This document shows positions 26,920-36,367 of a stretch of DNA of 64,000 bases, piece by piece (the first letter of the stretch is position 1; the number at the start of each line of letters is the position of its first letter). The position numbers and the translations under genes were made by a program. Below the pieces are notes generated by a model. It searched no databases, was not told the DNA's origin, and was given only the letters and a program-made list of their open reading frames with translations. The DNA comes from Chitinophaga pinensis (GTDB lineage Bacteria; Bacteroidota; Bacteroidia; Flavobacteriales_D; Crocinitomicaceae): contig CAMDNE010000003.1 in the NCBI GenBank assembly GCA_945902745.1, positions 124,001-188,000 of the forward strand. The letters are read 5' to 3'.

Positions 26920-27375
26920 ATGATCAGTAAATCCTCAACAATTGAAGAATACATAAGTCAACTTCCAGAAGACCGAATTGAATTCATGGAAACGTTGAGA
27001 AACGTAATTAAAGATAATTTACCAGCTGGATTTCATGAAGAAATGAGTTATGGAATGATTGGTTATGTTGTGCCATTTTCAATTTATCCTAGCGGTTATC
27101 ATTGTAATACAAAATTGCCGTTGCCATTCATGAATATTGCTTCACAGAAAAATTTCATTGCAATTTATCACATGGGTTTATATGCAGATCCGTTTTTAAA
27201 TAGCTGGTTTTTGGAGGAATATCCAAAATTCAGTTCTAAAAAATTGGACATGGGAAAAAGTTGCTTGCGATTCAAAAAAGGGGAAGATATTCCGTTTGAA
27301 TTAATTGGAATGTTAGTTCAAAAAATGAGTCCTACAGATTGGATAGCCATGTATGAGAAACTTTATAAGAAGTGA
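26920..27375 (+). CDS. DUF1801 domain protein
   Basis: 151 residues, cytoplasmic. The pattern EEYISQLPEDRIEFMETLR near the N-terminus and EEMSYGMIGY near residue 41, and KSCLRFKKGEDIP near 107, match DUF1801 (YdhG/YjbR-like fold). The function is unknown. It starts 1 bp after the stop of the DUF2807 gene, so it is the third gene of this operon. Confidence 0.87.
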   Translation: MISKSSTIEEYISQLPEDRIEFMETLRNVIKDNLPAGFHEEMSYGMIGYVVPFSIYPSGYHCNTKLPLPFMNIASQKNFIAIYHMGLYADPFLNSWFLEEYPKFSSKKLDMGKSCLRFKKGEDIPFELIGMLVQKMSPTDWIAMYEKLYKK

Positions 27376-27398
27376 GGATCAACAGAATCTATTTTTTT

Positions 27399-27620
27399 AC
27401 CACATAGGCACATAGTGGACATAGAAAATATAAAGTTGCTCATATAAAATTCTCAAGCTTTGTTTTATCTCATTTAAAAGAATGAATCCTATGTGTTTAA
27501 TATGCCGCTTTCTATAGGTCATCGTATCACTTTGTGGTTTCAAAAAGTATTGAGTGATGAAAACTAAACGATGATTTTTTCATAGATAATCCGCCTATGT
27601 TTTCTATGTGCCTATGTGGT
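27399..27620. repeat. Long inverted repeat of octamer type (ACCACATAGGCACATAG)
   Basis: A 17-base arm at 27399-27415 is matched perfectly as reverse complement at 27604-27620, 188 bp apart. Outside the perfect arms further 8-base steps appear (GGACATAG, TTCTATGT, CCTATGTT). Together they fill the 250-bp gap between the DUF1801 gene and lgt, which holds no gene. Confidence 0.85.
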
Positions 27621-27625
27621 TCAAT

Positions 27626-28477
27626 TTAAGCTAACTCTTTTTTCGTTAAGCCTTTCCAAACCAAATACACCCCAACCAAAACAAGCGGTAAACTAAGAAT
27701 TTGTCCTGTATTTATTGGTAAATTGAAATCCCGAGCTGTTTGACCCAACTTCAAGAATTCAATAAAGAAGCGTGAACCAAAGATGAAAATAAGAAACGTT
27801 CCAAAAACAACACCTGGTTTGTTCCAAAGGTCTTTTTTCCAATACATAAACATTAAGATTCCAAAAGCGATTAAGTAACAAATTGCCTCATATAATTGTG
27901 TTGGGTGTCTTGGTGTTGAATCATAAATCCCTCTTGTTTCGTCATAATAGCGCGAAAAACTAAATGCCCAAGGTACATTTGTAGGATCTCCCACAATTTC
28001 ATGGTTCACCAAATTTCCAAGTCTTATAAACATTGCTGCAATAGCAATAGGTGCTGAAATAATATCCAAAATCCATAAGAATGGCTTGTGAACTACTTTT
28101 TTAGAATAAATGAACAACATAACTAACAACATCACTGCAGCACCGTGACTCGCTAAACCACCTTCCCAAATTTTTATGATATCACCCGGATGAGAAAAAT
28201 ACCCTCTTTCCAAAACAACTCCTTCCACATCAATTACATCCCAATAAGGTCCATAGAAAAAAACATGGCCTAACCGAGCCCCGATAATTGTTCCCGCTAC
28301 TACATATAAGACTAATTTATCAAGTTCTTTTTCTCCAATCCCCTCTTTTTTGAACATCTTTTTAACGAGGAAATATCCCATTATAAGACCAGAAACGAAA
28401 AGTAAGCCATATAAATTTGGTGTTTTCCATCCATCAATTAATTCAGAACTCATGTCCCAGTTTATTACACCTATCAT
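27626..28477 (-). CDS. lgt: Prolipoprotein diacylglyceryl transferase
   Basis: 283 residues, seven membrane helices. Lgt landmarks: GTIIGARLGHVFFY near residue 65 and HPGDIIKIWEGGLASHGA near 96, and the signature RLGNLVNHEIVGDPT near 150. It transfers diacylglyceryl from phosphatidylglycerol to the lipobox Cys of prelipoproteins, the first step of lipoprotein maturation in the inner membrane. Many proteins in this window have lipoboxes. The start overlaps the trhO stop by 4 nt (ATGA). Confidence 0.95.
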   Translation of the reverse strand: MIGVINWDMSSELIDGWKTPNLYGLLFVSGLIMGYFLVKKMFKKEGIGEKELDKLVLYVVAGTIIGARLGHVFFYGPYWDVIDVEGVVLERGYFSHPGDIIKIWEGGLASHGAAVMLLVMLFIYSKKVVHKPFLWILDIISAPIAIAAMFIRLGNLVNHEIVGDPTNVPWAFSFSRYYDETRGIYDSTPRHPTQLYEAICYLIAFGILMFMYWKKDLWNKPGVVFGTFLIFIFGSRFFIEFLKLGQTARDFNLPINTGQILSLPLVLVGVYLVWKGLTKKELA

Positions 28478-29556
28478 TTTGTTTTTATTGGTTCGAATAA
28501 AGATAATGGTTTTTCCGTATTGGATTGAAAAGGTAATTTCTCTGAACGACCTTTCTTAAATATTTTGTTACTTGCTTCTTTTCCCTTTCGCAATTCTTTT
28601 TGAACATCTAAAGGCAATTGAATCGTTTCCAAACATTCTTGTGAGCAGCAAGCTTCCATTTTTTGTCGACAACTGTCACATTGAATAAACAATAAATGAC
28701 ACGCTTCGTTTGCACAATTATTGTGCGTATCAGCGGGCAAGCCGCATTGATGACAAACAGAAACAATATCTTCAGAGATTCGTTCGCCTCTGCGTTCATC
28801 AAAAACGAAATTTTTTCCGATGAATTTATTTTCAATTCCTGCAACTATACAATCGTTGGCATACTTGATGATTCCACCTTCCAACTGATGTACATTTTTG
28901 AACCCTCGGTGTTTAAACCACGCACTCGCCTTTTCACAGCGAATTCCTCCAGTACAATACATCACCAAATTCTTATCTTGATTTCCTTTCAGGTATTCTT
29001 CTTCGATAAATGGTAATGATTCACGAAACGTATCTACATCTGGTAAAATTGCTCCTATAAAGTGCCCCACTTCCGATTCATAATGATTTCTGAAATCAAT
29101 CAAAATTGTGTTTGGATCATCCGTTAATTGATTGAATTCCTCCGCTAATAAATGCTTTCCAGTATTGGTAACATCAAACGTCTCATCCATCAATCCATCA
29201 GCAAGAATTTTATCTCTGACTTTAATTTTCAATTTCAAAAAGGCAAATTCAGCTTCTGATTCATCAACAGCAATATTCAAACGAATATCTTTTAAAAAAT
29301 CAATTTGATTGAGTTCATTTCGGAATTGATCCAATTGATGCAAAGGAACTGCTATTTGCGCATTAATACCTTCTTTTGCGACGTATGTTCGACCTACAAC
29401 ATCAATGTTTGACCACATTTGAAATAAGTGATCTCTGAATAAACGAGGATTTTCGATTTTAGCATATTGATAAAAAGAAATCGTTACGAATTTGTACCCA
29501 CTCTCTTTCCATTTTGCTTCTAATTCCTCTTTACTTAATGTATTCCACAGTTGCAT
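28474..29556 (-). CDS. trhO: tRNA uridine(34) hydroxylase (rhodanese-like, TrhO/YceA)
   Basis: 360 residues from the chosen start. The N-terminal domain has VGRTYVAKEGINAQIAVP, then a rhodanese domain with active-site loop MYCTGGIRCEKA (Cys near residue 187) and a Cys-rich C-terminal part (CHQCGLP, CDSCRQK, CCSQEC). TrhO hydroxylates U34 of certain tRNAs using O2. An upstream ATG at 29604 would add 16 residues, but the -7 box at 29585-29592 lies between the two, so the later ATG is favoured. Overlaps lgt by 4 nt. Confidence 0.91.
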   Translation of the reverse strand: MQLWNTLSKEELEAKWKESGYKFVTISFYQYAKIENPRLFRDHLFQMWSNIDVVGRTYVAKEGINAQIAVPLHQLDQFRNELNQIDFLKDIRLNIAVDESEAEFAFLKLKIKVRDKILADGLMDETFDVTNTGKHLLAEEFNQLTDDPNTILIDFRNHYESEVGHFIGAILPDVDTFRESLPFIEEEYLKGNQDKNLVMYCTGGIRCEKASAWFKHRGFKNVHQLEGGIIKYANDCIVAGIENKFIGKNFVFDERRGERISEDIVSVCHQCGLPADTHNNCANEACHLLFIQCDSCRQKMEACCSQECLETIQLPLDVQKELRKGKEASNKIFKKGRSEKLPFQSNTEKPLSLFEPIKTK

Positions 29557-29584
29557 GCTATGTTGTTTTAAATAAATAGTTTGG

Positions 29585-29592
29585 CAAAGATA
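29585..29592 (-). promoter_or_regulatory. -7 box for trhO-lgt
   Basis: On the minus strand it reads TATCTTTG, a perfect TAnnTTTG match, 28 bp upstream of the chosen trhO start at 29556 and downstream of the longer start at 29604. Confidence 0.62.
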
Positions 29593-29650
29593 TGAATTTG
29601 TCATTTATCAATGAGATTTAAAATAAGACTTTATGTGTATATTCGTCATT

Positions 29651-30247
29651 ATGAAAATTGTTAATCTTTTTGCTCTATTTTGTCTTTTCATACTGCTCAC
29701 CGCTTGCCCTGGTAGTAATTATGAGAATGCGCAAAAGAAATTGGAGAAAAACAATATGGATTTACCTGACCCAATCAAACAGTATCATAATGGTATACAT
29801 TATAAACTTTCAAACTTATTTGAAGAAGGCTATGACAAAGATTTTGTGATTAAAGATGATGCATCAACAAAAGTAATTTATGAATTGGGATTAAATTTCA
29901 GTGTCGAAGCATTTGATAAAAATGAAGCCAAAGCATTTCAATTTGCGTTTACTGATTCAGTTGATTTGTTAAATGCAGTTCATGATCAATACATTATTAA
30001 ACGGCAGAATTCATTATTCAACCAATTCACATCCATAAAAAAACCAATTGATCAATCAGTAGGATTTGATGGAATTATTCAAACAATACAAGGCGAAACC
30101 TATGAATTTGATAAGTCATCCACCTATTTGTTGGCAACTGTTAAAGTAGGAGATAATTACTATGTTTTTCAATTGATTGGTCTAAAAGAAAACATGGGAT
30201 ATTTGTACGATGATTTCCTAGACATTCTAAATACAATTGAAAAATGA
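29651..30247 (+). CDS. Putative lipoprotein of unknown function
   Basis: 198 residues from the chosen ATG, which gives a compact lipoprotein signal (KIVNLFALFCLF, lipobox LTAC, Cys near residue 19). The start at 29633 would place six extra hydrophobic residues in front. The mature part is charged, alpha/beta, without repeated motifs; I do not recognise the family. It overlaps the NUDIX gene by 4 nt. Confidence 0.72.
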   Translation: MKIVNLFALFCLFILLTACPGSNYENAQKKLEKNNMDLPDPIKQYHNGIHYKLSNLFEEGYDKDFVIKDDASTKVIYELGLNFSVEAFDKNEAKAFQFAFTDSVDLLNAVHDQYIIKRQNSLFNQFTSIKKPIDQSVGFDGIIQTIQGETYEFDKSSTYLLATVKVGDNYYVFQLIGLKENMGYLYDDFLDILNTIEK

Positions 30248-30885
30248 TCCAAGAGGATGATTTTTTGAAACAATTCAAAAAGGAACTTGCACATAATCTT
30301 CCAGGCGAAAGTGCTCATCAAAAAATGGCTCCATTAAACAGACCATTGTCAAGTTATGCAATAAAAGAGGCGACAAACATTCGAGAATCTGCCGTTGCAG
30401 TAATTCTTTTCCGAAAAAATGATGAAATACATTGTGTTTTAACTCAGCGACAAGAATATGAGGGTAATCACAGTGGGCAAATTAGTTTTCCAGGAGGTAA
30501 AAAAGATGAATCAGATTCACATTTAGAAGAAACGGCTCGCAGGGAATGTTTTGAGGAAATTGGAATCCAACGATCAATCGGTTTATTACTTGGCCAATTG
30601 ACAGATGTATTCATCCCAGTTAGCGGATTTAAAGTAAGTCCATTTGTCTATTATCTTCATGAATTACCTGAATTAATTCGAAACGAGCGTGAAGTCGCAG
30701 AAATCATAGACTTCCCTTTATTCGATTTAAAAAAGGAGGCAATTATCTCACAAATGGAAATAACACTTCCAAATGGAAACACATTGAAAAAGGTTCCTTA
30801 TTTCAATTTGTCAGACAAGCAGGTTTGGGGAGCAACAGCCTTAATTCTTAGTGAAATAAAAGAAATTTTACTTTCGATAGATTAA
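30244..30885 (+). CDS. NUDIX hydrolase, probable CoA diphosphatase (NudL-like)
   Basis: 213 residues. The NUDIX box runs GGKKDESDSHLEETARRECFEEIGI (Gly, Glu, Arg-Glu, Glu-Glu and Gly all in place) at about residues 80-104, preceded by the CoA-type motif LTQRQEYEGNHSGQISFPGG. The spacing and the HSGQISFPG element match CoA pyrophosphatases that split CoA and acyl-CoA to 4-phosphopantetheine and 3',5'-ADP. Translationally coupled to the lipoprotein gene upstream (4-nt overlap) and convergent with the DUF5723 gene (4-nt tail overlap). Confidence 0.87.
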   Translation: MIQEDDFLKQFKKELAHNLPGESAHQKMAPLNRPLSSYAIKEATNIRESAVAVILFRKNDEIHCVLTQRQEYEGNHSGQISFPGGKKDESDSHLEETARRECFEEIGIQRSIGLLLGQLTDVFIPVSGFKVSPFVYYLHELPELIRNEREVAEIIDFPLFDLKKEAIISQMEITLPNGNTLKKVPYFNLSDKQVWGATALILSEIKEILLSID

Positions 30886-32375
30886 AATCTAAATCTAGCG
30901 AACCCAAATGCTGCTGAAATACTATTTGATTTTTTACTGAAAAAAGAAATTGCATCATACGATGAAATTCCAATTTCGTAAGACCCATCTTTAAAAATGA
31001 AATTAATACCAACTGGGATATTATTTTTATAGATTCCACCACCAAAGTATCCAGCGCTTAATGCAATAAATTTAATTCTTATTTCTCCACCCACAGACAC
31101 AACAGGATTTGCAATACTTCCAGGATTGTCTTTATTCAATGGTGCAACAAAATCAAAACCAAACTTAACTACTTTCCCAAAATCCATACTAGCTCCAAAA
31201 CGAAAATCTGCCGCGTTTTTTAACACATACTTTTCTTCACCTTGTAATTTAAATAAGCCTCCATCATTTAATAATTTATTCACTGATTGAGAGATGTTGT
31301 AATCAGATAAACCATTAATTGAAACGTTTGTAAGCAGTGTGTCACTAGCTTTATAAACATTACGCGTATAAGTAACACTTCCAATATTATTCACTGCCGC
31401 CGCAATTTTTAGTTTATTAAAAAATATAGCACTTGCAGAAAGGTCTACTCCATATCCACTTCCAACAATTTTAGGCAAAAGCTTTCCTCGTTCAATAAAA
31501 GTTGAAGGATTAACAGATGCAACACTTCCATAATCAATATTAAAATTCGGGCTAATTGAAGAATACATATATAGCTCACCGTCTTTAGATTCCATGTTAA
31601 ACATCGCCATTGATTGAATAAATCGACCACCAATACCACCGTATAACATAAATACAGAATCTTTACCTAAAATTTTTCTTCCATACCCAAAGTTATAATA
31701 CCTGTTCCAAACTGATCTAATTTCAGAACCGTTCGTTATTTCAGATAATCTTAATGGAATAGAAGCGGTACCTAAAATTGCGCTATTCAATGTGTCAGCA
31801 GATAAATTACTTGAGTTTGCAATTACTGAAGTGTCTCCAGCAATAACAATTGTTAACGAATCGAAATAATTTGACAATTTACCTTTAAATATTAAATCAG
31901 TAACTTGATTATTGAATTTTGAATACCATTGATAATTTTCGCGCACGTTGAATGCAATTCCACCGAATTTTTCATTTTGAAAAGCAAAACCTCCCCAATT
32001 GTAATTTACAAACATTGATATTTTTGATCCCGCATAATCAGCAGCTGCCATTTGTTGCGCATTCCAATCAATAGAATCTGTTTGACTATTTGTGATTTCT
32101 CCTTTTACGGCTTTATAGAAGTTCTTTAATTTATCTGAGGATAATGAATCTGAATAAATTCCAAATCCAAATTCGGCCATACCGACAGTTATTTTTTTAT
32201 CCTTGTATCCTGTTCCCCAGCCTAAAGCAGAAGAATTAACGCCTAAAGAATGATAGTCATTTACAAAAGTTGTAGCGACACCTTTTCCAACTTCAGGATA
32301 AGCGATACTCTGAGTTTGAGAAAAAACGTTAATTGAAATTATAGAAAATGTAAGAAAAAGTAATTGTAGTTTCAT
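30882..32375 (-). CDS. DUF5723 family outer-membrane protein
   Basis: 497 residues with a signal peptide (ends at about residue 19, VFSQ). The mature part is rich in alternating hydrophobic and polar stretches ending with aromatic residues and the final residues FARFRF, typical of an outer-membrane beta-barrel. The overall order, from VNSSALGWG near residue 47 to the repeated FNFGYGRK and VDLSASAIFFNKL stretches, is that of DUF5723. The role is unknown. It overlaps the tail of the NUDIX gene by 4 nt. Confidence 0.72.
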   Translation of the reverse strand: MKLQLLFLTFSIISINVFSQTQSIAYPEVGKGVATTFVNDYHSLGVNSSALGWGTGYKDKKITVGMAEFGFGIYSDSLSSDKLKNFYKAVKGEITNSQTDSIDWNAQQMAAADYAGSKISMFVNYNWGGFAFQNEKFGGIAFNVRENYQWYSKFNNQVTDLIFKGKLSNYFDSLTIVIAGDTSVIANSSNLSADTLNSAILGTASIPLRLSEITNGSEIRSVWNRYYNFGYGRKILGKDSVFMLYGGIGGRFIQSMAMFNMESKDGELYMYSSISPNFNIDYGSVASVNPSTFIERGKLLPKIVGSGYGVDLSASAIFFNKLKIAAAVNNIGSVTYTRNVYKASDTLLTNVSINGLSDYNISQSVNKLLNDGGLFKLQGEEKYVLKNAADFRFGASMDFGKVVKFGFDFVAPLNKDNPGSIANPVVSVGGEIRIKFIALSAGYFGGGIYKNNIPVGINFIFKDGSYEIGISSYDAISFFSKKSNSISAAFGFARFRF

Positions 32376-32426
32376 ATGATGTTTTTAGTTGTCTTTGGTG
32401 AAGATATAAAAAAGTTTTTAAAATAA

Positions 32427-32466
32427 AAAAGAGGAACGAATTCTATATGGAATTTGTTCCTCTTTC
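32427..32466 (-). terminator. Terminator of the ZIP transporter gene (minus strand)
   Basis: GAGGAAC and GTTCCTC form a stem, extended by AATTC and GAATT after a single mismatch, with a loop of about 5 bases. On the minus strand it is followed by a T-rich tract. It lies between the ZIP gene stop and the DUF5723 start. Confidence 0.78.
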
Positions 32467-32601
32467 ACCTAAACCTTGCTAAAACTATAAAACCTAAAAC
32501 AACAACTATGAAATGCCGTTTTGATGGTGCAAAAATACATGCTTTTTTTAGATTAACAAGTATTTAAAATAAAAAATATGTTAAATAGTTTAAAACAACA
32601 A

Positions 32602-33426
32602 TTATCCTAGTGCTACATCCAAAATCATCATAACAAGGAATCCACCAATAAATCCTAAAACAGCGACATCTGTATATTTGTCACGTTGAGTTTCAGGGAT
32701 TACTTCTTCAACCACAACAAATATCATTGCTCCAGCAGCAAAAGCTAAAGCGAAAGGCAAAATTGGTTGCATATAAATTACCGCAACGGCACCAATTACA
32801 CCAGCAACTGGTTCAACAATAGCAGATAATTGTCCGTAAAAAAAGCTTTTTCTTCGACTAATTCCTACTCTTCTTAACGGCATAGCCACAGCAAATCCTT
32901 CGGGAAAATTTTGTATTCCAATTCCAATAGCTAAAGCAATTGCTCCACCTATAGTAGCGCCATCCATTCCAGATGCTGCTGCTCCAAACAATACACCAAC
33001 TGCAAGTCCTTCAGGAATATTGTGGAGTGTGATAGCAAGAACTAATAAAATGGATTTATGCATTTGCGTTTTAACGCCTTCTTTTTCGTCTTCTTTGAAA
33101 TTGATGTGTAAATGAGGAAGTTTTTTATCCAGAAAAAACAAGAAAATCGCTCCTAAAAAGAATCCAACCGCTGCTGGCATCCATGGCATAGATGGATACA
33201 TTTTCTCAGACATTTCAATTGCGGGATTCAACAAAGACCAAAAACTTGCTGCGACCATAACACCACCGGTAAAACCGAGCATTCCATCAAGCCAACCTCG
33301 GTGCATTGATTTAAAGAAAAAAACCAAAGATGCTCCAGCGGCAGTAACCAACCATGTAAAAGTTGTTGCGATTAAAGCAGCTAAAACTGGATCCATTCCC
33401 GTAAAAAAATGCTCTAACGTTTTCAT
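32602..33426 (-). CDS. ZIP family metal transporter
   Basis: 274 residues from the chosen start, eight membrane helices. TM4 carries HNIPEGLAVG and TM5 carries QNFPEGFAVA, the metal-binding helices of ZIP proteins, and a His-rich cytoplasmic loop (HLHINFKEDEKEG) precedes them. It imports divalent metals such as zinc into the cytoplasm; exact metal specificity is unknown. The ATG at 33426 is chosen because a -7 box at 33451-33458 covers the start of the longer frame (33453). Convergent neighbours share no promoter. Confidence 0.88.
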   Translation of the reverse strand: MKTLEHFFTGMDPVLAALIATTFTWLVTAAGASLVFFFKSMHRGWLDGMLGFTGGVMVAASFWSLLNPAIEMSEKMYPSMPWMPAAVGFFLGAIFLFFLDKKLPHLHINFKEDEKEGVKTQMHKSILLVLAITLHNIPEGLAVGVLFGAAASGMDGATIGGAIALAIGIGIQNFPEGFAVAMPLRRVGISRRKSFFYGQLSAIVEPVAGVIGAVAVIYMQPILPFALAFAAGAMIFVVVEEVIPETQRDKYTDVAVLGFIGGFLVMMILDVALG

Positions 33427-33450
33427 TTTATTCTTTTTTATTTTATGTCT

Positions 33451-33458
33451 CAAAGATA
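33451..33458 (-). promoter_or_regulatory. -7 box for the ZIP gene
   Basis: On the minus strand it reads TATCTTTG, 24 bp upstream of the start at 33426. With the ndk promoter it brackets the heptamer array at 33471-33505. Confidence 0.6.
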
Positions 33459-33470
33459 ATAAACTCCTTG

Positions 33471-33505
33471 AATTTGAAATTCATAATTCGCAATTCATAA
33501 TTTAT
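33471..33505. repeat. Heptamer array F with AATTCAT units
   Basis: Five 7-base units without slip: AATTTGA, AATTCAT, AATTCGC, AATTCAT and AATTTAT. It occupies the space between the divergent promoters of the ZIP gene and ndk. Confidence 0.75.
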
Positions 33506-33509
33506 GTAG

Positions 33510-33517
33510 TATCTTTG
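33510..33517 (+). promoter_or_regulatory. -7 box for ndk
   Basis: TATCTTTG followed by a purine-C start region, 31 bp upstream of the ndk ATG. This is the consensus seen at many strong Bacteroidota promoters. No clear -33 box, because the heptamer array takes that place. Confidence 0.65.
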
Positions 33518-33548
33518 CACCCAAATTTTAGAAAATAAATACACAAAA

Positions 33549-33968
33549 ATGGCAACAAACAGAACTTTCACGATGTTGAAGCCTGATGCAATCGAAAATG
33601 GTTACACAGGAAAAATCCTTGATATGATTATCGCAGCAGGATTTGAAATTAAAGCAATGAAATTAACACGTTTAACTACAGAACAAGCACAAGAATTTTA
33701 TGCAGTTCACTCTGAAAGACCTTTTTATGGTGAATTAGTTGAATATATGACTTCTGGACCAATTATCGCTGCCATTCTTGAAAAAGAAAATGCAGTTGCT
33801 GATTTTAGAACATTAATTGGTGCTACTGATCCAGCTGAAGCTGCTGAAGGTACTATTCGTAAATATTATGCTGAATCAAAAGGACGTAATGCTTGTCATG
33901 GTTCTGATTCAGATGAAAATGCTGAAATTGAAGGTAAGTTTCATTTTTCAGCTAATGAGATAATGTAA
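33549..33968 (+). CDS. ndk: Nucleoside-diphosphate kinase
   Basis: 139 residues, full length. The active-site motif NACHGSDS with catalytic His near residue 117, and the Arg/Thr phosphate contacts ([13 protein letters not shown]), are intact. It moves a phosphate from ATP to other NDPs to balance NTP pools, through a phospho-His intermediate. It stands alone with its own promoter and terminator. Confidence 0.96.
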   Translation: MATNRTFTMLKPDAIENGYTGKILDMIIAAGFEIKAMKLTRLTTEQAQEFYAVHSERPFYGELVEYMTSGPIIAAILEKENAVADFRTLIGATDPAEAAEGTIRKYYAESKGRNACHGSDSDENAEIEGKFHFSANEIM

Positions 33969-33992
33969 TTCTATTTTTTACATAAACATTGA

Positions 33993-34019
33993 AAAGCTGC
34001 ATATTTTGCGGCTTTTTTT
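33993..34019 (+). terminator. Terminator of ndk
   Basis: AAGCTGCA pairs with TTGCGGCTT (one G-T pair) around a 4-base loop, followed by seven T residues, 25 bp after the stop. Confidence 0.83.
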
Positions 34020-34091
34020 ATGCATTTTATATTGATAGTAAATCGATGAATAAATCCTCATTTTTGGTTCATTATAAAACAAACTATTTAT

Positions 34092-34099
34092 TAACTTTG
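34092..34099 (+). promoter_or_regulatory. -7 box for pepT-holA-rsmE
   Basis: TAACTTTG, 16 bp upstream of the pepT start. TTTG at 34063-34066 is the nearest -33 candidate, spaced 25 bp, longer than ideal. Confidence 0.5.
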
Positions 34100-34115
34100 A
34101 GCTCAAAGTAAATTT

Positions 34116-35366
34116 ATGGAAGCAAAGAACTATACACTGGAAGAACGTTTTATTAAATATGTTCAAATAGATACAACCGCTGACCCAAATTCTGCTTCTT
34201 TTCCATCGTCGATGAAACAAAAAGATCTCGCAAAAGTGCTTTTTGAAGAATTAAAAGGATTAGGATTAGAAGACGTTGAAATGGATCAATGGGGCTATGT
34301 TTATGCGACAATTCCATCAACAAGTTCAAATAACAATTTACCGACTATTTGTTTTTGTTCTCACATGGATACAGCTCCAGATTGCAGTGGAACAGACGTA
34401 AAACCAATCGTTCATAGAAAATACAACGGTGATCCAATTACCCTTCCAGACGATACAACTCAGGTAATTACAACAACAAAACATCCTTATTTACTTGAAA
34501 AAATTGGTGATGATATAATCACTGCTAGTGGATTGACATTATTAGGTGCTGATGACAAAGCGGGAATTGCAATAATAATGGATTTTGCAAATTATATCAT
34601 AGCAAATCCAACAATTCCACATGGTCCAATCAGAATTTTATTCACTCCTGACGAAGAAGTTGGTCGTGGTGTGGAGCAATTAGACATGAAAAAACTAAAT
34701 GCGGATTACGGATACACGCTAGATGGTGCAAAATTAGGTGAAATCGAAGATGAATCTTTTTCTGCAGATGCTGTGAAAGTCACTATTCACGGAGTAAGCG
34801 CCCATCCAGGTTATGCAAAAAATAAAATGCAAAATGCATTGAAGATTGCAGCTGAATTCATTACTACACTACCAAAAGATAAATGGTCGCCAGAAACTAC
34901 TGAGCATCGTGAAGGATTTGTGCATCCAATGACAATTGAAGGAGGATTAGAAACTGCAACCGTTACTTTTATTATCCGTGATCACTTAACAGAAAAGCTA
35001 ACGGAATATGAAAACCGTTTAGAATCCATCTTGAAAATGGTAATGGAACAGTACAATGGTGCGTCATATGAATTTGAAATAACAGAACAATACCGAAACA
35101 TGAAAGAAGTATTGCGTTCTGTTCCATTTGTTACTGATTATGCTATTCAAGCAATGGGAAAAGCAGGAATCACAGCAAAACCAACAATTATACGTGGAGG
35201 AACTGATGGCTCTCGACTTTCATTTATGGGATTACCTTGTCCGAATATATTTACTGGTGAAATGGCAATTCATTCCCGACATGAATATGTAAGTATTCAA
35301 GACATGCAAAAAGCAGTTAAAACATTGGTTGAATTAGTTCAAATTTGGGAACAACATAAAAATTAA
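34116..35366 (+). CDS. pepT: Peptidase T (tripeptide aminopeptidase, M20B)
   Basis: 416 residues. Metal-binding M20 motifs are present: SHMDTAPD near residue 83 (His and Asp), GADDKAGIA near residue 148, FTPDEEVGRG near 180 (Glu pair), HPGYAKN near 229, and the final HSRHEYVS near 388. It removes the N-terminal residue of tripeptides in the cytoplasm. The stop TAA and the start of holA share one base (TAATG). Confidence 0.95.
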   Translation: MEAKNYTLEERFIKYVQIDTTADPNSASFPSSMKQKDLAKVLFEELKGLGLEDVEMDQWGYVYATIPSTSSNNNLPTICFCSHMDTAPDCSGTDVKPIVHRKYNGDPITLPDDTTQVITTTKHPYLLEKIGDDIITASGLTLLGADDKAGIAIIMDFANYIIANPTIPHGPIRILFTPDEEVGRGVEQLDMKKLNADYGYTLDGAKLGEIEDESFSADAVKVTIHGVSAHPGYAKNKMQNALKIAAEFITTLPKDKWSPETTEHREGFVHPMTIEGGLETATVTFIIRDHLTEKLTEYENRLESILKMVMEQYNGASYEFEITEQYRNMKEVLRSVPFVTDYAIQAMGKAGITAKPTIIRGGTDGSRLSFMGLPCPNIFTGEMAIHSRHEYVSIQDMQKAVKTLVELVQIWEQHKN

Positions 35367-36367
35367 TGGATTACAAACTCATCATAAAAGATATTCAGTC
35401 CAAAAAGTTGGAGAAAATTTATTTTCTTCATGGAGAAGAAGCATATTTTATTGATGAAATCACCAAAGCAATTACCGAAAATGCACTTGAAGAGCATGAA
35501 AGAGATTTCAATCAAGTAATTATTTATGGAAAAGATGCTGAGCCGCTAAGTTTAATGTCAGAATTGAAAAATTATCCAATGATGGCAGCTCGAAAATTGG
35601 TGATTTTGAAAGAAGCGCAAGATTTCAAACAGATGGATGATCTTGAATCTTATTTTGAACATCCTTCTGACACAACCATTTTTGTTGTTAATTATAAATA
35701 CAAAACCTTTGATGCACGTAAAAAGCTGATGAAGTTTGCAACAACAAATGGAATCGTTTTTAAGTCAGAAAAAGTAAAAGATTATCAATTAGGAAGTTGG
35801 ATTGAATTTTATTTAAAAACACTTGGATTTAAGATCACGTCAAAGGCAAGTATGCTTTTATCTGAATTTCTTGGTAATGATTTAGGTCGAATAGTGAATG
35901 AAATTGATAAACTGGCTATTCTAATTGAAAAAGATACGACTATCAACGACATTCATATCGAAGAGAACATTGGCATTTCCAAAGATTACAACGTTTTTGA
36001 ATTGAACAATGCTTTGGCTGTGAGAGATGTAACGAAAGCTTTTCAAATTGTAGATTATTTCGCTCACAACCCAAAAGCAACAGATATTATTGTGGTGATT
36101 TCGACGGTCTTCAATTATTATTCTCGCTTGATGCGCGTTCATTTTTTACAACATAAATCGAAAGAAGCAGTAGCGACAGCACTAAAAGTTCATCCGTTTG
36201 TTGCAGGTGAATTAATCAATGCTACGAAAGTTTACAATCCAAAGAAAATTGCCATCAACATTGCTATTTTACATGAATTTGATTTAAAATCAAAAGGTGT
36301 TGGCAACACAGGAGCATTTTCTCAAGGCGATTTAATGAAAGAAATGGTTTATCGATTATTACACTGA
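35366..36367 (+). CDS. holA: DNA polymerase III subunit delta
   Basis: 333 residues. Delta-subunit features: YFLHGEEAYFIDEI near residue 19, YPMMAARKLVILKEA near 68, ESYF and later LSEFLGNDLGRIVNEIDKL near 166-184, with the two-domain AAA+-like layout and a C-terminal helical collar. It opens the sliding clamp as part of the clamp loader. The gene is coupled on both sides by 1-nt stop/start overlaps (TAATG before, TGATG after). Confidence 0.93.
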   Translation: MDYKLIIKDIQSKKLEKIYFLHGEEAYFIDEITKAITENALEEHERDFNQVIIYGKDAEPLSLMSELKNYPMMAARKLVILKEAQDFKQMDDLESYFEHPSDTTIFVVNYKYKTFDARKKLMKFATTNGIVFKSEKVKDYQLGSWIEFYLKTLGFKITSKASMLLSEFLGNDLGRIVNEIDKLAILIEKDTTINDIHIEENIGISKDYNVFELNNALAVRDVTKAFQIVDYFAHNPKATDIIVVISTVFNYYSRLMRVHFLQHKSKEAVATALKVHPFVAGELINATKVYNPKKIAINIAILHEFDLKSKGVGNTGAFSQGDLMKEMVYRLLH

